From positions 1-45,764 of the forward strand of contig CANJNY010000026.1 in assembly GCA_947475715.1 (NCBI GenBank): DNA of 45,764 nucleotides, given 5' to 3'. The stretch is from Prolixibacteraceae bacterium. GTDB lineage: Bacteria; Bacteroidota; Bacteroidia; Bacteroidales; Prolixibacteraceae. Made by a program: the position numbers and the translations under genes. The first letter of the stretch is position 1. Each line of letters opens with the position of its first letter. The notes under the pieces were generated by a model. That model was not told the origin of the DNA, did not search any database, and saw nothing but the letters and a program-made list of their open reading frames with translations. Positions 39,754-45,764 of this stretch are shown piece by piece.

Positions 39754-40368
39754 ATGCTGATCCGGTTATACGACCAAAACCCCAATCCCAGGGATCTACT
39801 AAAAGTTGTTGAAATTCTTCGTGACGGGGGAGTTGTAATTTTCCCTACCGATACAATTTACGGCATCGGTTGCGATATTACAAAACCCAAAGCGATAGAA
39901 CGGGTGGCACGGATCAAGAATGTAAAGCCTGAAAAGGCCGATTTTTCGTTTCTATTTTATGACCTAAGTAATATTTCAGATTATACTAAGCCGATCTCCA
40001 ACAGCGTCTTTAAACTGATGAAGAAGAATCTTCCCGGCCCATTTACCTTTATCCTGAATGCAAATAATAATATCCCAAAGCATTTCAGGAACTCAAAAAA
40101 AAGTATTGGGATCAGGATCCCCCAAAATAATATCATCCGTGAGATTATTAGGGAGCTGGGGAATCCAATACTGACCACTTCGGTTAAAGATGAGGATGCA
40201 ATTATTGAGTACACCACCGATCCCGAATTGATTCATGAAAAATTCGGTGATCTGGTTGACCTGGTTATTGACGCAGGTTATGGAGGAAATATACCTTCTA
40301 CAATTATTGATTGCATTGGCGAGCAACCCTTAATTACAAGGCAGGGAAAAGGGGTGCTGGTTGACTAA
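39754..40368 (+). CDS. Threonylcarbamoyl-AMP synthase family protein (TsaC/YciO/Sua5)
   Basis: 204 residues, the short form without the C-terminal Sua5 domain. Motifs: VVIFPTDTIYGIGCDITKPK near 28-47, the basic patch RIKNVKPEKADFSFLF, LPGPFTFILNAN, KSIGIRIPQNNI and NPILTTSVKDED. TsaC/Sua5 enzymes make L-threonylcarbamoyl-AMP for the t6A modification of tRNA. YciO-type paralogues share the fold with low activity, and the K-x-R-s-x-x-x-P signature of true TsaC is not clear here, so I leave the symbol empty. Its neighbour mnmD is also a tRNA-modification gene and is divergent. Confidence 0.85.
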   Translation: MLIRLYDQNPNPRDLLKVVEILRDGGVVIFPTDTIYGIGCDITKPKAIERVARIKNVKPEKADFSFLFYDLSNISDYTKPISNSVFKLMKKNLPGPFTFILNANNNIPKHFRNSKKSIGIRIPQNNIIREIIRELGNPILTTSVKDEDAIIEYTTDPELIHEKFGDLVDLVIDAGYGGNIPSTIIDCIGEQPLITRQGKGVLVD

Positions 40369-40419
40369 TTTAAAATAAAAGAAATATGAATTCATTAAAA
40401 GAGCAGAATAAAGAGTTCG

Positions 40420-40773
40420 TTATCTGAAATTGGCTAAAATCCGATCCCTCTCCTCACACTCCTTGTCGCCTTTATCATAGAGCTCGATAAAAGCGATTCT
40501 CACTTCCCCTTCGAACCAGGCATAAACCAATCTTAATCCGGAATTCACCCCTTTCCCTTTTAAGGCGCGTCAGGCAATTTTTTTTACCTTGATTACACAG
40601 GTTTTAATTCCAGGATTATCAATTCTAAAACTAAAAGGTGGGCTTTCTCCCGGTTCATCGCTTAAATCCTTTCTCACTATTTCAAGATCCTCGTTTAAGG
40701 TTCTGTATTTTTTGAGCAATCTTTTCATGAGTTTCTGAAATTCGGGCAAAGTCTCAAATTTTACTTTGATCAT
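40420..40773 (-). pseudogene. RelE-like toxin gene interrupted by one in-frame TGA
   Basis: The minus-strand frame from an ATG at 40773 to a TAA at 40420-40422 has 117 sense or stop codons, the length of a RelE/ParE-like toxin. It is broken only by a TGA at 40570-40572. Before the stop it reads MIKVKFETLPEFQKLMKRLL, then FRIDNPGIKTCVIKVKKIA. After it, in the same frame, comes RALKGKGVNSGLRLVYAWFE, then IELYDKGDKECEERDRILAN. The GKGVNSGLRLVY and YDKGDK segments match the core strands of RelE-family toxins. The start overlaps the 3' end of the antitoxin remnant by 20 bases, the normal antitoxin-toxin layout. TGA is a normal stop in this window (for example at 22101), so the toxin is probably inactive. 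Confidence 0.75.
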
Positions 40774-41058
40774 CTTCTTTATATTTTCTGACCGAATGGG
40801 GGACTCTCCGATAAAAAGCTAATTCATAATCAATATTATTATTTGGCTCAATTGCTTTCAATGGTTTATCTGAATGGGAGTAATCAGTGATAGTTAGTGA
40901 AGTCCAATCCCCCATTTGTTCAATAACATGATCGATCACCTCCTTTTCGCTCGCTTTTAATCCGGTAAGGTCTGCCTTGGATAGGGGAATATCTGATAAT
41001 TTTTCATTAAAACGCCACAGCTTTAAACCTGAAAATCGGTTATTGCGGTGTTTAAGTT
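40754..41058 (-). pseudogene. C-terminal remnant of a Panacea (DUF4065/SocA-like) antitoxin
   Basis: On the minus strand the frame from about 41058 to a TGA at 40754-40756 encodes about 100 residues. They include GLKLWRFNEKLSDIPLSKAD, then LTGLKASEKEVIDHVIEQMG, then TDYSHSDKPLKAI and IDYELAFYRRVPHSVR. The SH-x-x-P and IDYELAFYR segments fit the C-terminal part of Panacea-domain antitoxins. No in-frame ATG precedes it and the N-terminal half is missing; the remnant begins directly behind the stop codon of the aldolase gene at 41062. It overlaps the toxin frame by 20 bases. Panacea antitoxins neutralise a wide range of toxins, so pairing with a RelE-like protein is plausible. The module is evidently dead or dying. 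Confidence 0.65.
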
Positions 41059-41061
41059 TTG

Positions 41062-42066
41062 TTAAATAGCTGCATCCTTCGAGCCCAGCACTTCGCTGAT
41101 TTTATGTTTGTACAACTCCTTCAGCGCTTCGCGGGCAGGTCCAAGGTATTTGCGCGGGTCAAACTCTGCGGGTTTGTCGATAAATACTTGTCGGATTGCG
41201 GCAGTCATGGCAAGCCGGCCATCGGAATCGATGTTTATTTTGCAAACCGATGAGGCGGCAGCGCGCCGAAGTTGTGCTTCAGGAATACCCACTGCATCTT
41301 TTATGGCCCCCCCGTTTTGATTGATTATCTGAATAAGCTCTGCAGGGACTGAAGAGGCTCCATGCAATACGATGGGAAAGCCGGGCATCCGTTTTTCAAT
41401 CTCATCAAGGATATCGAAACGAAGCGGAGGAGGGATTAGTACACCATTTTCGTCTCGCGTGCACTGGGCCGGGGTGAATTTGTTTGCACCATGGGAGGTG
41501 CCGATAGAAATTGCAAGTGAATCAACGCCCGTTTTTTGGGTGAAATCGATTACATCATCCGGATTCGTGTAAATCGATCTCGCGGCAATAACATCATCTT
41601 CGATCCCTGAAAGAATACCCAGTTCACCTTCAACGGATACATCATAAAGATGGGCGTAATCAACTACCTGTTTGGTGATTTCAACATTCTTGTCATAGAC
41701 AAAATGCGACCCGTCGATCATCACCGATGAGAAACCCATATCGATGCAGTTTTTACACGTTTCGAAGGTGTCGCCATGGTCCAGATGCAGTACAATGGGG
41801 ATTCCAACACCGTTACTGATCTCTTTCGCATATTGAACTGCACCTTCAGCCATGTAGCGCAGAAGTGTTTGATTTGCGTATTCTCTGGCTCCTTTAGAGA
41901 CTTGCAATATCACAGGTGAATTAGTTTCTACACAGGCTTTAATAATTGCCTGAAGTTGTTCCATGTTGTTGAAGTTAAATGCGGGTATTGCATAACCTCC
42001 TTTTACGGCTTTGGCAAACATTGTTCCGGAGTTCACCAGACCAAGGCTTTTGTAGTTGATTGCCAT
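41062..42066 (-). CDS. Class II fructose-bisphosphate aldolase, subclass B-like
   Basis: 334 residues. Motifs: YAIPAFNFNNMEQLQAIIKA, IVLHLDHGDTFETCKNCID (zinc and catalytic residues), VSVEGELGILSGIEDD, SLAISIGTSHGANKFTP and FPIVLHGASSVPAELI. The sequence and length fit the class IIB group (ketose-bisphosphate aldolases of the Gram-positive and Fba type) rather than the E. coli FbaA type. The enzyme cleaves fructose 1,6-bisphosphate to two triose phosphates; a tagatose-type substrate cannot be excluded. A class IIA aldolase lies divergently 417 bases away. A minus-strand TATTTTTG box at 42120-42127 may be its promoter. Its stop codon is followed directly by the antitoxin remnant. Confidence 0.9.
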   Translation of the reverse strand: MAINYKSLGLVNSGTMFAKAVKGGYAIPAFNFNNMEQLQAIIKACVETNSPVILQVSKGAREYANQTLLRYMAEGAVQYAKEISNGVGIPIVLHLDHGDTFETCKNCIDMGFSSVMIDGSHFVYDKNVEITKQVVDYAHLYDVSVEGELGILSGIEDDVIAARSIYTNPDDVIDFTQKTGVDSLAISIGTSHGANKFTPAQCTRDENGVLIPPPLRFDILDEIEKRMPGFPIVLHGASSVPAELIQIINQNGGAIKDAVGIPEAQLRRAAASSVCKINIDSDGRLAMTAAIRQVFIDKPAEFDPRKYLGPAREALKELYKHKISEVLGSKDAAI

Positions 42067-42119
42067 TCGTTTAAGATTTTATTGTTGTTTATAAATCGAA
42101 CTATTCAAAGGAAAGTTAC

Positions 42120-42127
42120 CAAAAATA
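42120..42127 (-). promoter_or_regulatory. Class IIB aldolase -7 box (TATTTTTG, minus strand)
   Basis: CAAAAATA on the plus strand reads TATTTTTG on the minus strand, 53 bases upstream of the ATG at 42066. Confidence 0.5.
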
Positions 42128-42216
42128 TAGCTCTTTTGCAATTTACGGGGAATTAAATTATTTAAAAATTTTGGCGCTATGACATTTGAAATGGACAGGA
42201 TAATAATATGGTTAAT

Positions 42217-42324
42217 GCTACTGGCTGCTGGCAACTGGCAGATTTTATCCGATAGAAAATGGTGTATTTCATAACAAGATTAAGAATTAATTGGGTGCAG
42301 GCAATCGAGGCAGCCTCCAGTAGC
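42217..42324. repeat. Imperfect inverted repeat of about 12-15 bases
   Basis: GCTACTGGCTGC (42217-42228) faces GCAGCCTCCAGTAGC (42310-42324), whose complement is GCTACTGGAGGCTGC. The arms match except for a 3-base insertion and are about 80 bases apart. It could be a degenerate mobile-element end or chance. Confidence 0.3.
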
Positions 42325-42448
42325 TGGCGGCGATACCTGAATTTGAAAACAAAGTAAGATTCTCGGTTACTCCTCTAATCCGTTTTGGAGCCAAAATTTA
42401 TTAACCAATTCTTAACCTTTTTCCTGTTAAATTGTTACAAGAAAGAAG

Positions 42449-42456
42449 TAAATTTG
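42449..42456 (+). promoter_or_regulatory. Class IIA aldolase -7 box (TAAATTTG)
   Basis: TAAATTTG fits TAnnTTTG and lies 27 bases before the ATG at 42484; a TTG at 42432-42434 is 14 bases upstream. Confidence 0.55.
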
Positions 42457-42483
42457 CGCATTATTAAAATTAATCATTGAATT

Positions 42484-43563
42484 ATGAATAAAATATCAGA
42501 TGTTGTAAAGCCGGGTGTTGTAACTGGGGATGATTTACAGTACATATTTAAGGTGGCAAAAGCCAATGGCTTTGCTATTCCGGCGGTGAATGTAGTTGGA
42601 TCTTCGACTGTTAATGCTGTTATGGAAGCCGCTGTTGCTGTTAATGCACCAGTAATGATTCAATTTTCAAATGGGGGTGCAGCCTTCAATGCCGGTAAGG
42701 GATTGAAAATGGAAGGGCAGAAAGCTGCTGTTCTTGGCGCTATCGCCGGAGCGAAACACGTTCACGAACTGGCAGAAGCTTATGGTGTACGGGTTATTCT
42801 TCACACAGACCATGCCGCAAAAAAATTACTTCCCTGGATTGACGGACTTCTGGATGCCGGTGAAAAGAATTTTGCCGAAACAGGAAAACCTCTTTTCAGC
42901 TCTCACATGCTTGATCTTTCTGAAGAACCCATTGAAGAGAATATCGAAATCTGCAAACGCTATCTTGAGCGTATGAGCAAGATTGGTATGACCCTCGAAA
43001 TCGAACTTGGTATTACCGGTGGAGAAGAAGATGGTGTCGACAACAGTGGTGTTGACAACAGCTTGCTATACACTCAGCCAGAGCATGTATTCTATGCTTA
43101 CACTGAATTAAGCAAAGTGTCTCCTAACTTTACAATTGCTGCTTCATTTGGTAATGTTCACGGTGTTTACAAACCAGGAAACGTTAAACTTAATCCTGTT
43201 ATTCTGAAAAACTCACAGGAGTACATCAAAGAAAAACTAGGTCTTTCCGATTCACATCCTGTAAACTTTGTATTCCATGGTGGTTCAGGTTCAACACACG
43301 CCGAAATCCGCGAAGCGATTGGTTATGGTGTAATCAAAATGAATATTGACACCGATACCCAATGGGCTTACTGGGATGGTGTTCGTGCATTTGAAGCTGC
43401 CAGTCACGGTTATCTGCAAGGACAGATCGGAAACCCGGATGGTGCCGATAAACCAAATAAAAAATACTACGATCCCCGCGTTTGGTTGCGTAAGGGCGAG
43501 GAGACTCTTATTGCCCGTCTGAAAGTGGCGTTCGAAGATCTGAACGCAATCAACAGCATCTAA
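42484..43563 (+). CDS. fbaA: Class II fructose-bisphosphate aldolase, subclass A (FbaA-like)
   Basis: 359 residues, the same size as E. coli FbaA. Motifs: FAIPAVNVVGSSTVNAVMEA, VRVILHTDHAAKKLLPWIDG (zinc His and catalytic Asp), LEIELGITGGEEDGVDNSGV, IAASFGNVHGVYKPGNVKL and VNFVFHGGSGSTHAEI. The C-terminus YYDPRVWLRKGEETLIARL is also typical. The enzyme catalyses the reversible aldol step of glycolysis. A strong terminator follows 24 bases after the stop. The gene is divergent from a class IIB aldolase, so this genome region encodes two forms of the same activity, possibly used under different growth conditions (inference). Confidence 0.95.
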   Translation: MNKISDVVKPGVVTGDDLQYIFKVAKANGFAIPAVNVVGSSTVNAVMEAAVAVNAPVMIQFSNGGAAFNAGKGLKMEGQKAAVLGAIAGAKHVHELAEAYGVRVILHTDHAAKKLLPWIDGLLDAGEKNFAETGKPLFSSHMLDLSEEPIEENIEICKRYLERMSKIGMTLEIELGITGGEEDGVDNSGVDNSLLYTQPEHVFYAYTELSKVSPNFTIAASFGNVHGVYKPGNVKLNPVILKNSQEYIKEKLGLSDSHPVNFVFHGGSGSTHAEIREAIGYGVIKMNIDTDTQWAYWDGVRAFEAASHGYLQGQIGNPDGADKPNKKYYDPRVWLRKGEETLIARLKVAFEDLNAINSI

Positions 43564-43586
43564 GAGAAGAGAACAAAAATCCTTTT

Positions 43587-43624
43587 AAAACCGCTTCGGA
43601 TCATTCCGGAGCGGTTTTTTTTTA
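43587..43624 (+). terminator. Intrinsic terminator of the class IIA aldolase gene
   Basis: AAAACCGCTTCGG (43587-43599) pairs with CCGGAGCGGTTTT (43606-43618) around ATCATT, with one G-U pair, and is followed by an uninterrupted T run to 43623. This is a strong intrinsic terminator. Confidence 0.88.
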
Positions 43625-43626
43625 CT

Positions 43627-43634
43627 TAACTTTG
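43627..43634 (+). promoter_or_regulatory. -7 box (TAACTTTG) of the PorE-like gene
   Basis: TAACTTTG fits TAnnTTTG and immediately follows the aldolase terminator. It overlaps the in-frame TTG at 43632, which therefore cannot be the start; the ATG at 43677 has a leader of about 37 bases. Confidence 0.6.
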
Positions 43635-43676
43635 GATGGAATTTTTAGACTATGCTTATTTACTAAAACGATTGTC

Positions 43677-45614
43677 ATGCGGTTATTTTTTTTTCTGGTC
43701 ATTTTATTTTTTGTAGGCAATTGTGTTGCCCAAAATAATGTTGCAGCGCATACGAAAGTTGAATCCCTCTATAACGAAGCTAAAATTAATGCGCAGTCTG
43801 GTGATCGGGCGAAAGCCATTGTAATGCTCCGGCAGATACTGAAAATGGACCCCCAATATTATATGGCATGGTTTGGACTTGCGGATATTTATCATGAAGC
43901 CAAAGATCTGAAACAGGAAAAAGAGGCGCTGATTGAGGGATTAAAAACCGGATTGGACCGTTTTCCAAATGGGTATAAATTTCTCGCTGAACTGTTATTT
44001 AATCAGGCTGATTACCGTGAGGCGCTAAAAAATATGGAGTCCTACAGCAGGCTGAAAAGTCCCATGGCTACAGGCGAAAATCGTTTGCTTGAAAGTTGTC
44101 GTTTTGCAGTTAAATCACTGGAATATCCTGTTTCGTTTCATCCTGAAAAAGCTGGTGATTCAATCAATTCGAAGGGCGATGAGTATTGGCCGGGTTTAAA
44201 CGGTGAGGCCAATACATTGGTGTTTACCCGCTTAATGAAAGTGGATCAAAATGGTCGTAAACTCCCCTTTCCGCAGGAAGATTTCTATATTTCACGAAAG
44301 GATTCTGCCGGTTGGCATAAGGCCGTTCCTTTAGGGCCACCGGTGAATAGCCCGGATAATGAAGGTGCTCAATGTCTCTCTGCTGACGGAAGGCTGCTCC
44401 TCTTTACCGGATGTGGTCGTCCCGATGGGTTGGGAAGCTGTGATATCTATATGTCAGTCAAACAGAAAGGGGTTTGGTCCGAGCCGGTTAATCTTGGTTC
44501 CCCGGTCAATACGGGTTCATGGGAATCGCAGCCATCTCTCTCGGCAGATGGGCATTGGCTCTATTTTGCCAGTAACCGCAATGGAGGAAAAGGGAGAATG
44601 GATATCTGGAGAGCCGAAAAACTCGCCGTTTCACCCGAAGGATACCCGGTCTATGGAAAAGTGACTAACCTTGAACGGGTTAATTCCCCCGGAAATGATC
44701 TCTCCCCTTTTATTCATGCCGATGGCAAGACCCTCTATTTTGCCTCCGATTATTGGCCCGGGATGGGGGGAAAAGACCTGTTCAGTTTCAGACTTGACTC
44801 TGCAGGGATGAAATCGCCTCAAAATCTGGGTTATCCATTGAATACCTCTGCAGATGAGGAGGGGCTGTTTGTTGAAGTATCAGGTGAAAGGGGCTGGTTC
44901 AATGCGGATAAAAAGGATAGCTGCGGACGCGATATTTATTCGTTTTTAATGCCCCAAGCTCTAAAACCCGATCCTGTTTCGTGGGTAAAGGGAAAGGTTT
45001 TCAATACTAAAACCAATCAGCTTATTTCCTGCGATATCGTCTTAAACGATCTGGTTACAAATACGCTGATTGTCCATCAATATCCTTTTGAGAATGAGGG
45101 TGAATTTCTTTTCTGCCTCCCTTCCGGACACAATTACGGGTTTAACATCTCCAAACAGGGGTACCTGTTTCATTCGGAAAACTTCAATTTATTGGAGACC
45201 TATAATCGACAAAAACCAATGACCCTGGCAATCGGACTTGATCCTATCGAGACCGGTAAAACAACAATCCTCCGGAATATCTTTTTTGAAACTGATTCCT
45301 TTAATATTAAACCTGAATCAAAGGTGCAACTTTTGGAAATGGTTGATTTTATGAGAAATAACCCCAGTCTGGTAATTGAGATTGGGGGACATACCGATAC
45401 GCAGGGGTCAGAAAATTACAACCTGACTCTTTCAGGAAAACGTGCCGAATCCGTTGTGAAATATTTGATTGAAAACGGTATTCAAGCCCCAAGACTCAAA
45501 AGTAAGGGATATGGATTTTCGATTCCTCTGACTGAAAACTCGACAGAAGAGGGGAGGGCCAGGAACCGAAGAACGGAGTTTAAAATTCTGGAAGGCAAGA
45601 CCGGTGATAAGTAA
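43677..45614 (+). CDS. OmpA-family protein with TPR, PD40 propeller and CRD domains (PorE-like)
   Basis: 645 residues from the ATG at 43677. The signal peptide is FFFLVILFFVGNCVAQ; the Cys lacks a good lipobox context. TPR-like helices come first (about 24-120, SGDRAKAIVMLRQILKMDPQ). A PD40/WD40-like propeller follows (about 135-415, GAQCLSADGRLLLFTG, SWESQPSLSADGHWLYFASN, DLSPFIHADGKTLYFASD). A carboxypeptidase-regulatory-like domain (about 440-525) precedes an OmpA C-terminal domain (about 530-640: IFFETDSFNIKPES, IGGHTDTQGSENYNLTLSGK, GRARNRRTEF). The OmpA domain binds peptidoglycan. This order of four domains is that of PorE of the type IX secretion system. Many Bacteroidota have several proteins of this plan, so the T9SS link is only a possibility; no other T9SS gene is nearby. 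Confidence 0.88.
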   Translation: MRLFFFLVILFFVGNCVAQNNVAAHTKVESLYNEAKINAQSGDRAKAIVMLRQILKMDPQYYMAWFGLADIYHEAKDLKQEKEALIEGLKTGLDRFPNGYKFLAELLFNQADYREALKNMESYSRLKSPMATGENRLLESCRFAVKSLEYPVSFHPEKAGDSINSKGDEYWPGLNGEANTLVFTRLMKVDQNGRKLPFPQEDFYISRKDSAGWHKAVPLGPPVNSPDNEGAQCLSADGRLLLFTGCGRPDGLGSCDIYMSVKQKGVWSEPVNLGSPVNTGSWESQPSLSADGHWLYFASNRNGGKGRMDIWRAEKLAVSPEGYPVYGKVTNLERVNSPGNDLSPFIHADGKTLYFASDYWPGMGGKDLFSFRLDSAGMKSPQNLGYPLNTSADEEGLFVEVSGERGWFNADKKDSCGRDIYSFLMPQALKPDPVSWVKGKVFNTKTNQLISCDIVLNDLVTNTLIVHQYPFENEGEFLFCLPSGHNYGFNISKQGYLFHSENFNLLETYNRQKPMTLAIGLDPIETGKTTILRNIFFETDSFNIKPESKVQLLEMVDFMRNNPSLVIEIGGHTDTQGSENYNLTLSGKRAESVVKYLIENGIQAPRLKSKGYGFSIPLTENSTEEGRARNRRTEFKILEGKTGDK

Positions 45615-45729
45615 GGAATTTAAGTGTCATGTAAATTGAGAAACTATTTAAGTTAATGCATTTGAAACATCGCTAAAAATAAGGTCGCATTTAATTCTTT
45701 TAACCTTCACCGATTAAAAGAGTAAAATT

Positions 45730-45764
45730 ATGTTCAGGTTTTACCTTCATTACTCCAGGATTCA
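45730..45764 (+). CDS. Possible start of a gene cut by the window end
   Basis: An ATG at 45730 opens a frame reading MFRFYLHYSRI up to the window edge. The short basic/aromatic N-terminus resembles the start of a membrane protein such as an FtsX-like ABC permease, but eleven residues cannot settle this. No Shine-Dalgarno sequence is seen and no perfect -7 box lies in the 115 bases after the PorE-like gene. Confidence 0.25.
   Translation, partial: MFRFYLHYSRI

Larger units (their letters stand above)
42067..42483. other. Intergenic region between the two aldolase genes
   Basis: 417 bases. It holds a minus-strand -7 box TATTTTTG (42120-42127) for the class IIB aldolase and a plus-strand box TAAATTTG (42449-42456) for the class IIA aldolase. 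Between them is a stretch with an imperfect inverted repeat (42217-42228 with 42310-42324) and repetitive CTGG-type motifs. No gene, tRNA or terminator was recognised. Confidence 0.65.

Noticed and set aside
40570-40572. Selenocysteine or stop-codon recoding at the TGA in the toxin frame
   Set aside because: TGA ends normal genes in this window (2972-2974, 22101-22103, 36958-36960), no selenocysteine-type hairpin is apparent downstream, and the partner antitoxin is also damaged, so simple decay is the better reading.
1-45764. tRNA, rRNA or CRISPR features anywhere in the window
   Set aside because: I looked for TPsiC-like GGTTCGAATCC motifs with acceptor stems and for regularly spaced repeats in the intergenic regions and saw none; a covariance-model search would be the decisive test.

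Overview
The window reads as chromosomal DNA of a member of the Bacteroidota, probably from the Bacteroidales/Marinilabiliales side of the phylum (inference). The evidence is the recurring -7 promoter box TAnnTTTG in front of many genes, weak or absent Shine-Dalgarno sequences, and families typical of the phylum: a Porin_10-type porin, a TonB-dependent receptor with a carboxypeptidase-regulatory-like N-terminal domain, GH92 and GH78 glycosidases, a PCMD-like protein, DUF3127, DUF6249, a WG-repeat protein and a PorE-like OmpA protein. No tRNA, rRNA, CRISPR array, prophage or intact insertion sequence was seen. Most of the window is housekeeping sequence with small accessory insertions.

Layout. 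1-5265: the end of a membrane protein, a large membrane-anchored LamG/Kelch protein with a cytoplasmic SARP-like DNA-binding region, and a porin. 5286-12046: a Nudix hydrolase and recJ on the minus strand, then a divergent lysS-gpsA-pgi operon closed by a long palindrome. 12082-16739: an Rpn-like PD-(D/E)XK nuclease, a GH78 rhamnosidase and two lipoproteins, the second apparently truncated. 16951-20267: an RluA-type pseudouridine synthase convergent with a TonB-dependent receptor. 20268-26776: an AT-rich spacer, then HMG-CoA reductase, an alpha/beta hydrolase, a PCMD-like protein, a GH92 alpha-mannosidase and a WG-repeat protein. 26778-31314: translation-related genes (rlmD, an ABC-F protein, rlmB). 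31309-38088: two Lrp/AsnC paralogues, a nitroreductase, an ECF sigma factor with a probable membrane anti-sigma partner and a divergent DUF6249 gene, an M64 peptidase, an MscS-like channel and DUF3127. 38192-45764: an FKBP isomerase, mnmD, a TsaC/YciO-type gene, a decayed Panacea/RelE-like toxin-antitoxin pair, two class II fructose-bisphosphate aldolases of different subclasses, and a PorE-like OmpA protein.

Points of most interest. (1) The protein at 383-2974 looks like a one-piece transmembrane transcription factor: an exported LamG/Kelch sensor, one membrane helix and a SARP-like winged helix. Its own promoter carries an 8-bp direct repeat with 11-bp period, the spacing used by SARP regulators. 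(2) The ECF sigma gene and the divergent DUF6249 gene each have the same promoter, TTTTGTAACC-N16-CGTC, which predicts the sigma factor's recognition sequence and an autoregulated divergent unit. (3) A toxin-antitoxin module is caught in decay: the antitoxin has lost its N-terminus next to an aldolase gene and the toxin has one in-frame TGA. (4) HMG-CoA reductase sits behind an unusually AT-rich spacer with a tandem 16-bp repeat. (5) A protein-like remnant of unknown family lies at 32447-32659. I do not see a clear multi-gene system that is wholly new. Items 1 and 2 are the best candidates for undescribed regulation.
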